DNA from: Dehalococcoidia bacterium
Lineage (GTDB): Bacteria > Chloroflexota > Dehalococcoidia > Lucifugimonadales > JAGWBF01
Length of the DNA stretch: 7,585 nt
Assembly (NCBI GenBank): GCA_021296015.1
Contig: JAGWBG010000164.1
Coordinates: forward strand, 1-7,585
Direction of reading: 5' to 3'
In this document: in pieces, positions 1 to 5,539 of the stretch
Numbering within the stretch: position 1 is the stretch's first letter
Layout: each line of letters starts with the position of its first letter
Position numbers and translations under genes: made by a program
The notes under the pieces: generated by a model
What the model was told of the DNA's origin: nothing
Seen by the model: the letters and a program-made list of their open reading frames with translations, nothing else
Databases searched by the model: none

Positions 1-665
1 TGTTCCAGGAACGTCTTCTCCCCGTCGGCGTGGGCTTCTTCCTTGTCCTCAAACTCCCAGTCGAACCGGTTGTAGGGGAACCTGGGGAGCTTGGCAGAGA
101 TGGTCCAGCCCGTGAAGGCCCTGGAGCACTCCTGCACGTCATCCTCGGTGTAGTTGCCCACGCCCATGCTGAATAGCTCCAGTAGCTCGCGGCCCCAGTT
201 CTCGTTTACGGCGTATGCGTGGTTATCGCAGTTATCCAGCCAGTAAATCATAGCGGGATTTTTGGATACCTCCACAAGCAGCTCCCGGTAGTTTCCCATC
301 CCCTTCTCGCGGAACAGGTCTATCTGGTCGGTCATCTCATCGTAGTTATCGAGCTTGGATTGCCCGGTGGCGAACACATGATGCCAGAAGAGGGCCATCT
401 TCTCTTCCAGTGGTGCCCTCGTGTTAAGCAGGTGATAGAGCCACGTGGCGCTGCCCATGCCGGGGGACGTAACCGGTTTCCAGAATCCGGGTTGATATCG
501 GAGAAACACGTACCTATCCACAGGCTTCTGCTTTTCGGGGTGCAAAAGCTCCTCCACCGTCGCCTCATACCCCTTTGCTACGCGGGCTTCCAGTTCATCC
601 CGGTCTGCTCCAAATCCTGCACGACGCATCAGGTGGGCCATTAAAGCTATGTCTTTGTTGGCCAT
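1..665 (-). CDS. DUF1800 family protein, N-terminal 221 residues (runs off left edge)
   Basis: Reading the minus strand from an ATG at 665-663 gives an open frame of 221 codons with no stop before the window ends, so the C-terminal half is missing. The translation has the DUF1800 (PF08811) pattern in order: HLMRRAGFGA at residues 11-20, a KGYEATVEELL box at 31-41, FWHHVFAT at 93-100, a NPAMIYWLDN block at 136-145, NENWGRELLELFSMGVG at 154-170, SRAFTGW at 181-187 and the start of the D-G-x-K-T-F-L box at 214-220. The start is supported by a double purine-rich ribosome site (TAAGGAGGCGGAGGA) directly upstream. There is no N-terminal signal peptide in this part. Full-length members are usually 400-550 residues, so about half is seen. 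The biochemical function of the family is unknown; members often sit beside DUF1501 proteins. It lies 53 bp downstream of the TPP enzyme on the same strand, so it is probably the distal gene of that unit. The family call is firm, the role is not. Confidence 0.9.
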   Translation of the reverse strand, partial: MANKDIALMAHLMRRAGFGADRDELEARVAKGYEATVEELLHPEKQKPVDRYVFLRYQPGFWKPVTSPGMGSATWLYHLLNTRAPLEEKMALFWHHVFATGQSKLDNYDEMTDQIDLFREKGMGNYRELLVEVSKNPAMIYWLDNCDNHAYAVNENWGRELLELFSMGVGNYTEDDVQECSRAFTGWTISAKLPRFPYNRFDWEFEDKEEAHADGEKTFLE

Positions 666-718
666 TCCTCCGCCTCCTTATGCCAGGAAATTCATCCGAA
701 AATGGCGTCTCAAGCAGC

Positions 719-2368
719 CTATCCGAAGGCCCGCCTGTGGGAGGCAGCCGTCTCCTCACAGGTGATGAACTCCAGCAAGGCCGCTTGCCCGTTCTCCGTC
801 GCCTTGCGGGCGCGCTGGATAGCTGGGCTAATCTCCGATGGATTCTCCACCCGCTCTGCGTAGCCGCCCATCGCCGTGGCCATGTCGGCGTAGTTGCCGC
901 CCAGGTCCCTGGTCTTGTAAAGCTCATGGGAAATGGGCATTGCCCGCGTCTCGGCTGCCATTGTCGAGTTGTTTGAGACGATTGCCAGTATGGGCAGGTT
1001 GCTTCGCACCGCGGTCTCAAAGTCCAGACCTACCATGCCGAAAGCGGCGTCGCCCATCCAGTGGATAGCCAGCTTGTCCGGGGCTGCCAGCTTTGCGCCG
1101 ATGGCAAGCCCAAGTCCGGTTCCCAACCCGTGGGACTTGCCCCATCCCAGATAGCTCCGGGGCACCGATGACCGGTAGAAGGGGACCATCTGGTCTCTGG
1201 GGCTTCCTGAGTCGTGGGTGACGATGGCGTCTGCCGGGTCCACGGTCTGCATCAGTTCCCAGATGACCCGGTATGGAGTCATGGGTACTTCGTCAGAGGT
1301 GAGCTTGGGCATCCACTCGCCAAGCCACACATCCTTTGCCGCTTTGACATCCCGGGCCACAGTGCCGTCACCATCCCGGCTGTTGCTCCCCAGTCGGTCC
1401 TTGACTGCCTCTATAAGCTGCCCCAGCACCAGCTTGGCGTCGCCGATGATTGGATAGTCTATGCTGTAGTCCTTGTTAATATCCCTGTCGTCGTTGGTGG
1501 CCTGAATCATCACCTTGCCGGGAGGGATGGTCAAGGTCATGCCGTGTTTGGTGAAGCTGGTCCCTATTCCGAAGATAACGTCGGCCTTGCCGACAAATTG
1601 GACGACGGCGCCTGCCGACGTGGCCGCGCCAGTGCCCAGTGACAGGGGGTGGTCCTCCGGGAAGGAACTCTTGCCTGCCAGGGTGGTCATTACCGGGACC
1701 TGCAATAGCTCGGCCAACTGCTTAAGTTCCGCGGTGGCCTCGGCGTACATCACCCCCTGTCCGGCTTGAATCACCGGAGAGCGGGCCTCCAGCAGTACCC
1801 GTGCAACCTGATCTATGTCTCTGGAGTTGGCGGCGGAGCGGGTAACCTTCACCGGCTGGTACAAGGATGCGGATTCGTCAACCTCCTGCAGGGCTATGTC
1901 GGCAGGAATCTCCACCATGACCGGCCCGGGACGACCCATTTTCAGAGTGCTGAAGGCACGGCGCATAATCTCGGATACCCGCTCTCCCGTGTTGACCTCC
2001 TCGACCGACTTGGTCACCGGGTCGTAGACGCGCCTGGAGTTGAAGTGGGGCGAAATGCCTGCCCGCTCTATCGGATGACCCAGGGGGAGCACCAACATGG
2101 GTACGGAGTCGGAATAGGCAGTTGCTATGCCGGAAAAAGCGTTCTCAGCCCCCGGTCCGTACTGCATGGCGAACACACCCGGGGGGCGTCCATTGGTGAC
2201 TCGGGCGAATCCGTCAGCAATACCTACACCAACCCGCTCCTGCCGGCAGATGACGGGCCTTATGCCTGCTCCGGCGGCGGCCTCGATTACGGGTGTGGTG
2301 GGGAAACACGGAATGTACTCGACCCCCTCGCGTTTCAGTATCTCCGATATGGCGTCAATCACTCTCAT
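719..2368 (-). CDS. Thiamine pyrophosphate-dependent enzyme (acetolactate synthase/benzoylformate decarboxylase superfamily), substrate unknown
   Basis: A complete 549-residue protein, the normal length for this superfamily. The three expected domains can be read: the N-terminal PYR domain (about 1-165) with the catalytic glutamate E44 in CRQERVGVGIADGFAR and the MQYGPGAENAFSG box at 68-80; the central domain (about 185-320); and the C-terminal PP domain (about 380-535) with the TPP/Mg binding motif starting G439-D440-A441 and ending N466-N467, 24 residues apart as in the GDG-x24-27-NN consensus. Such enzymes form or cleave C-C bonds next to a carbonyl in the cytoplasm. True acetolactate synthase is unlikely: the usual RHEQ is RQER here, and NN is followed by STMAAE instead of a Q-x-Y-G-M type sequence. 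No ilvN-like small subunit is nearby. The start has an excellent AGGAGG seven bases upstream of ATG. It is 60 bp downstream of the alpha/beta hydrolase and 53 bp upstream of the DUF1800 gene, all co-directional. The superfamily is certain; the reaction is not assignable. Confidence 0.93.
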   Translation of the reverse strand: MRVIDAISEILKREGVEYIPCFPTTPVIEAAAGAGIRPVICRQERVGVGIADGFARVTNGRPPGVFAMQYGPGAENAFSGIATAYSDSVPMLVLPLGHPIERAGISPHFNSRRVYDPVTKSVEEVNTGERVSEIMRRAFSTLKMGRPGPVMVEIPADIALQEVDESASLYQPVKVTRSAANSRDIDQVARVLLEARSPVIQAGQGVMYAEATAELKQLAELLQVPVMTTLAGKSSFPEDHPLSLGTGAATSAGAVVQFVGKADVIFGIGTSFTKHGMTLTIPPGKVMIQATNDDRDINKDYSIDYPIIGDAKLVLGQLIEAVKDRLGSNSRDGDGTVARDVKAAKDVWLGEWMPKLTSDEVPMTPYRVIWELMQTVDPADAIVTHDSGSPRDQMVPFYRSSVPRSYLGWGKSHGLGTGLGLAIGAKLAAPDKLAIHWMGDAAFGMVGLDFETAVRSNLPILAIVSNNSTMAAETRAMPISHELYKTRDLGGNYADMATAMGGYAERVENPSEISPAIQRARKATENGQAALLEFITCEETAASHRRAFG

Positions 2369-2428
2369 GGGGTATCCTCCTGTTCTTATTTCGGAGACTC
2401 AAGGGTAAATTTCTGACGTGGTCATGGG

Positions 2429-3256
2429 TCAGAGTCCAGATACCCCTGAGCCGAACATCGGCTGACTGAGGTAGCCTCTCAAATAGTTGATGATGGTCCC
2501 GTAGGCAGCTTCCTTGTCCTGGCTGAGGAAGGAATGACCCCCTTCAAACATGTACAACTCAGCGCCTGGGATGGCTGCTGCGATGCGCTCCTGGTTCTCG
2601 GGAGGTTGCTGGGCATCGTATTTGCCGCCCAGCACTATTGTCGGTATCCTTATCTGCCCAAGGCGGTCATAGGTGTTATGGGACTGTCGGGCCTCTATGA
2701 TGTGGGGTAGTCCCACAGAGTTTGGAGGGTAGGCTTCCCGGTCCCGCTTGTAGTCCTCCACCATCTTTCCCATCTCCTCCCGGTGGGAGGCAATGTACTC
2801 AGGGGTGCGCCTGCTATCCCCAAGGGCCAGAAATGCCAGGATATTCTCATCATGGCTCCGGTTGGGATTCATCAGGACGGGGCCGAAGTCAACGGCACCA
2901 CCCCCTTCGCCGCCGCTGCTGGCGCAGCACATTACGAGCACCAATACCCTCTCGGGGTGCCGCAAGGCGAGTTCCTGGACTACCATGCCTCCAAAGGAAA
3001 CCCCCACTACGAGCGCCGGACTGAATCCGGTGGCTTCCATAAGGCCCGCGGCGTCGTCGCCCATCATGGCGGTCGTGTAGGGCATATCGGGCGCGTTCTG
3101 GTCAAAGGCAAGCACACGGAAGTGGTCCACAAGAGGATTCCGGTCCATTGAGGCTGAGCGCAGGTCGCTTATCGCCCCGCCGATGTATACCAGCGGGGCG
3201 CCCGACCCGTGTACTTCGTAGTACATCTCAATGTCGTTAACTTTGACCTTCGGCAT
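2429..3256 (-). CDS. Alpha/beta-fold hydrolase (MhpC / enol-lactonase-like)
   Basis: A complete 275-residue protein, typical in length for a single-domain cytoplasmic alpha/beta hydrolase. The catalytic triad can be placed: nucleophile S87 in the elbow GVSFGG (85-90), acid D214 in GGKYDAQQPP (210-219), and H241 in FEGGHSF (238-244). A short cap region lies between about 125 and 195. Two features are unusual. The common H-G oxyanion loop after strand 3 reads YIGGAISD (24-31). The usual D-x-R-G-x-G-x-S segment is replaced by a shorter FDQNAPDMPY (51-60), which then joins a normal TTAMMGDDAAGLMEA. Members hydrolyse esters, lactones, thioesters or C-C bonds of ring-cleavage products; the substrate here cannot be told. 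The start codon has only a short, close site (AGGTGAGAG), weaker than its neighbours'. It is the first gene of the probable hydrolase-TPP enzyme-DUF1800 unit, with a candidate promoter about 115 bp upstream. Confidence 0.9.
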   Translation of the reverse strand: MPKVKVNDIEMYYEVHGSGAPLVYIGGAISDLRSASMDRNPLVDHFRVLAFDQNAPDMPYTTAMMGDDAAGLMEATGFSPALVVGVSFGGMVVQELALRHPERVLVLVMCCASSGGEGGGAVDFGPVLMNPNRSHDENILAFLALGDSRRTPEYIASHREEMGKMVEDYKRDREAYPPNSVGLPHIIEARQSHNTYDRLGQIRIPTIVLGGKYDAQQPPENQERIAAAIPGAELYMFEGGHSFLSQDKEAAYGTIINYLRGYLSQPMFGSGVSGL

Positions 3257-3369
3257 CTCTCACCTGCGTGTCCCGGATGACGGGTTGGTGGTCAATCTGT
3301 GGGGCCTCTGTGCTGAGGCTCCGGGGTTAATGGGTATCACGTCCTACAGGCCCAGTTTTTGACCCCTAC

Positions 3370-3398
3370 ATTGTACTGCCTCGCTTTAATAACTACAA
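3370..3398 (-). promoter_or_regulatory. Candidate sigma70-type promoter for the hydrolase/TPP/DUF1800 unit
   Basis: Read on the minus strand there is TTGTAG (3398-3393), a 17-base spacer and TACAAT (3375-3370). The -10 hexamer matches the consensus at five of six positions and the spacing is ideal, but the -35 matches only three of six. Transcription would start near 3363, leaving a leader of about 107 bases before the hydrolase ATG. That leader contains a small inverted repeat GCCTC/GAGGC (3304-3319) with a six-base loop. The same TACAAT -10 occurs before the metallo-hydrolase gene. Read-through from that gene is the alternative, since only 166 bp separate the two and no convincing terminator is visible. 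Confidence 0.4.
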
Positions 3399-3422
3399 GC
3401 CGAACCGTAAATCATTCGGGTT

Positions 3423-4256
3423 TCAGCCACCGGGGAGGGTATAGGTGGCTGGTGTCTCCACCACGCGGCCCTCCCGCTTGAGCTTGGCCAGGTGTGTGAG
3501 CACGTTCCTCGCCGCTGCCCCACGAAGCCCTTTGTGAAGGTTAGGCGGGTAAACGTAGCGCACTATGTCGTCAACGTTGGTGATGCCCCTCTCCAGGGCG
3601 ATGATGACCTGTCGCTCCCTCTCCTGCCTGTGGACAATATAGGACTGTATCCGTGAGGTGGCATCGGTTACTACGGGACCGTGGCCCGGGCAGATGGTCT
3701 TCGGGCGATACCTTGCCAGCACCTCCAACGACCTCATATAGTCGTACAGGTTGCTAACGGTCGAAGAGGACGCTCCGAGTATGGTATCTCCACTGAACAT
3801 CACCCGTTCCCTGGGAAGATAATAGCACACATGGTCGTCCTCGTGACCCGGAGTGAACAGTGCCCGCAGGGTCACGCCCCCGCCCGTCTTTATCGCCTCC
3901 CGCGAGCCTAATTTGAGAACGTTCTCTTGTCCCAGTACGTGCCCCAACCTGTCTGCGAGTTTGGGGTGGCACCGCACGGGGCAATTCATTCTCTCCTGGA
4001 GCCGGTCCAGCCCACCTATGTGATCGCCGTGTCCGTGGGTAATGACTATCGCGCTGATACGGGGAGAACCCAACCCGGCATAGAATTCCAGGATTCGGCG
4101 TGTCCATTCCCTGTAGTGCTCTCCGGTATCAATGACCACCATCTCCTGGGAAGGGTCGCCCACGAAGTAGATGTTGGACCCTCCCGGGTGCATGATACCG
4201 CCGTCGTCGCGGTCTTCGGCTATGTGGAGTCTATATACGTGGGGTGTGACCTGCAT
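3423..4256 (-). CDS. LACTB2-like metallo-beta-lactamase-fold hydrolase with C-terminal winged helix
   Basis: A complete 277-residue protein with the full metal-binding set of the metallo-beta-lactamase fold: THGHGDH at 73-79 (H74, H76, D78, H79), H138 in FTPGHEDDH, D157 in FSGDT and H192 in PGHGP. This predicts a dinuclear metal site. After the core, residues about 203-270 (SYIVHRQERERQVIIALERG, then a basic helix with LTHLAKLKREGRVV) look like the winged-helix domain found in the LACTB2/GloB-like group. Characterised relatives include thioester and lactone hydrolases, and human LACTB2 acts as an RNase, so the fold alone does not settle the substrate. The start is well supported by AAGGAG seven bases upstream of ATG and by a consensus promoter behind it. 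It is divergent from the first LLM gene and 166 bp upstream of the alpha/beta hydrolase on the same strand. No signal peptide is seen, so it is cytoplasmic. Confidence 0.92.
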   Translation of the reverse strand: MQVTPHVYRLHIAEDRDDGGIMHPGGSNIYFVGDPSQEMVVIDTGEHYREWTRRILEFYAGLGSPRISAIVITHGHGDHIGGLDRLQERMNCPVRCHPKLADRLGHVLGQENVLKLGSREAIKTGGGVTLRALFTPGHEDDHVCYYLPRERVMFSGDTILGASSSTVSNLYDYMRSLEVLARYRPKTICPGHGPVVTDATSRIQSYIVHRQERERQVIIALERGITNVDDIVRYVYPPNLHKGLRGAAARNVLTHLAKLKREGRVVETPATYTLPGG

Positions 4257-4300
4257 GGAGCGGCTCCTTCTCCTGTGGAAGCAAGAGAGAGTATGGGTTG

Positions 4301-4328
4301 ATTGTACCCCTGCGGGCTAACGTGTCAA
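4301..4328 (-). promoter_or_regulatory. Strong sigma70-type promoter for the metallo-hydrolase gene
   Basis: On the minus strand a perfect TTGACA (4328-4323) is followed by a 16-base spacer and TACAAT (4306-4301), five of six to the -10 consensus. The predicted start is near 4294, giving a leader of about 38 bases that contains the AAGGAG ribosome site of the gene starting at 4256. It lies in the 170-bp gap between divergent genes, where a promoter is expected. Prediction from sequence only. Confidence 0.6.
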
Positions 4329-4340
4329 GGCTGACCCTGG

Positions 4341-4370
4341 CTGGCATAGGACAGTCTGCCATTATAGAAT
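4341..4370 (+). promoter_or_regulatory. Candidate promoter for the plus-strand LLM genes
   Basis: CTGGCA (4341-4346, four of six to TTGACA), an 18-base spacer and TAGAAT (4365-4370, five of six to TATAAT). Transcription would begin near 4377, about 50 bases before the ATG at 4427 and well after the alternative in-frame ATG at 4298. The -35 is poor, so this is a plausible but weak call; an activator could be needed. Confidence 0.3.
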
Positions 4371-4387
4371 ATATCCGAATCTGCCAA
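4361..4387 (-). promoter_or_regulatory. Possible second, upstream minus-strand promoter
   Basis: The minus strand holds TTGGCA (4387-4382) and a perfect TATAAT (4366-4361). The spacer is only 15 bases, shorter than the usual 16-18, so activity is doubtful without an activator. It would be a tandem partner of the promoter at 4301-4328. Its -10 overlaps the candidate -10 of the plus-strand LLM gene, because the AT-rich stretch ATTATAGAATATAT reads as a -10 on both strands. Confidence 0.25.
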
Positions 4388-4410
4388 GCCCACACCACCC
4401 ACAGCAAGGC

Positions 4411-4416
4411 AGGAGG
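4411..4416 (+). promoter_or_regulatory. Ribosome binding site that fixes the first LLM start
   Basis: AGGAGG lies ten bases before the ATG at 4427, with a further overlapping GGAG closer in. The longer in-frame alternative from ATG 4298 has no comparable site, would begin upstream of the predicted transcription start, and adds 43 residues (starting MIVPLRANVS) that do not resemble the LLM N-terminus. The ATG at 4419 is out of frame. The short start is therefore preferred. Confidence 0.75.
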
Positions 4417-4426
4417 AGATGGACAC

Positions 4427-5362
4427 ATGAAAGGCAAGGAAGTCAAGTTCTGCGTCCGTATACACCAGAGCGGGTACAGCTACGAGTCTCTGGAGCGCAT
4501 CTGGACCGAGGCCGACAGGCTGGGATACCATGCAGCCTCCCTCTACGACCTGCTGAACGTGCCCACCCTGGAATGCTGGACGACTCTCTCCGCTCTGGCG
4601 GCGAAGACGGAGAGAATCATGCTCATACCTATGGTGTTGGCCAACCTGTACCGCTCTCCGGCCCTCCTTGCCAAGATGACCTCCACTCTGGATGTCATCA
4701 GCGGTGGGAGGCTGGAACTGGGTATAGGAGCAGGTGGAGGGGAGTCCGACCATATAGCCTCGGGGTTTTCATATCCCCCCACGTCGGTGCGAGTCAAGAT
4801 GCTTGAGGAGTCCGTCGAAATAATCAAGCTGCTGTGGAGTGAGCCGGAAGTCAGCTTCCAAGGACGCTACTACACTCTGGACCGGGCGAAAAATGACCCC
4901 AAGCCCGTACAAAAGCCAAGGCCGCCCATTCTGGTGGGAGGGCGCGGCGAGACCCACCTTCTGAGGGCGGTGGCGGAGTGTGCCGATATATGTAACATGG
5001 GTTTCGAGATGAGTCTGGAGGAGCACCGGGCAAAGCTGGGTATTCTCGAAGAACATTGCAAGAAGAGGGCGCGAGATGTCTCGCAAATTGAGGTGAGCCA
5101 TAACACCCGGGTCTTGATTGGCGAGAACAGCGAGGAGTTCGACAGGTTGGTCTCCGAGGGTGCGGCCGGTTCCGATATGAGCACTGACGCCTATAAAGCG
5201 TCCCTGGCTAAAGCCGTTGCAGGGACGCCTGAGCAGTGCGTGGAACGGATAAAAAGCTATGTGGATGGCGGTATCACCTACTTCTTCCTCCTCTTCCCCG
5301 ACCCCATCCCATCCGAGAGCCTGCGGCTGTTCGCAAGGGAGGTTATGCCCCATTTTTCCTAG
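4427..5362 (+). CDS. Luciferase-like monooxygenase / F420- or FMN-dependent oxidoreductase (LLM 1)
   Basis: A 311-residue protein from the preferred ATG, a normal length for the LLM class (PF00296, TIM-barrel). Visible family blocks are: VKFCVRIHQSGYSYESL at 6-22 (first strand), SLYDLLNVP at 38-46, LIPMVLANLYRSPALLAKM at 66-84, LDVISGGRLELGIGAGGGE at 88-106, EESVEIIKLLWSEPEVSFQG at 127-146, the linker DPKPVQKPRPPILVGGRGE at 157-175, and the C-terminal GTPEQCVERIKSYVDGGI at 266-283. Overall it resembles proteins annotated as LLM-class F420-dependent oxidoreductases more than the luciferase alpha type, because it lacks the E-H-H motif. Such enzymes bind reduced flavin or F420 in the cytoplasm and transfer hydride or insert oxygen. 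It heads the plus-strand LLM group, divergent from the metallo-hydrolase, and 177 bp before LLM 2. Fold assignment is certain; cofactor and substrate are not. Confidence 0.93.
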   Translation: MKGKEVKFCVRIHQSGYSYESLERIWTEADRLGYHAASLYDLLNVPTLECWTTLSALAAKTERIMLIPMVLANLYRSPALLAKMTSTLDVISGGRLELGIGAGGGESDHIASGFSYPPTSVRVKMLEESVEIIKLLWSEPEVSFQGRYYTLDRAKNDPKPVQKPRPPILVGGRGETHLLRAVAECADICNMGFEMSLEEHRAKLGILEEHCKKRARDVSQIEVSHNTRVLIGENSEEFDRLVSEGAAGSDMSTDAYKASLAKAVAGTPEQCVERIKSYVDGGITYFFLLFPDPIPSESLRLFAREVMPHFS

Positions 5363-5429
5363 TGCGGTTGCTTGACCGGAGAGAGGAAGTCTTTCAAATA
5401 TACTACCGGAGTAGACGGGGGCTGCAAAA

Positions 5430-5458
5430 TTGACAATGGCCGAGGGTTGGAGTAGCCT
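5430..5458 (+). promoter_or_regulatory. Possible promoter in the gap between LLM 1 and LLM 2
   Basis: A perfect TTGACA (5430-5435) is followed by a 17-base spacer and TAGCCT (5453-5458), only three of six to the -10 consensus. The 177-bp gap between the two LLM genes is long enough to hold a promoter and no strong terminator is visible in it, so LLM 2 may be transcribed both by read-through and from here. A separate TATACT at 5399-5404 lacks a -35 at a usable distance. Weak evidence. Confidence 0.25.
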
Positions 5459-5539
5459 TTAGGCACGGAACAGGGACATCGGCAAGGGAATTTGAGTGAG
5501 TGCCTGAAAGTCGGTTTTGAATGACCAGGAGGTGCTTCC

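Noticed and set aside
719..2368. Assignment as acetolactate synthase large subunit (ilvB)
   Set aside because: The cofactor motif is shared by the whole superfamily; substrate-side signatures of acetolactate synthase and a small-subunit gene are absent.
1766..2416. A 216-codon plus-strand open frame opposite the N-terminal half of the TPP enzyme
   Set aside because: It lies antisense to a gene with clear cofactor motifs, its translation shows no recognisable family pattern, and it is a product of the high-GC codon bias of the real gene.
3400..3419. CCGAA/TTCGG inverted repeat just after the metallo-hydrolase stop, possible terminator
   Set aside because: Only a five-base stem with a ten-base loop and no following T-run on the minus strand.
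4769..5353. A 194-codon minus-strand open frame opposite LLM 1
   Set aside because: Antisense shadow of a confident LLM gene; the translation shows no domain pattern.
5455..5464. GCCT-TT-AGGC palindrome between LLM 1 and LLM 2
   Set aside because: Four-base stem with a two-base loop; too small for a terminator and easily due to chance.
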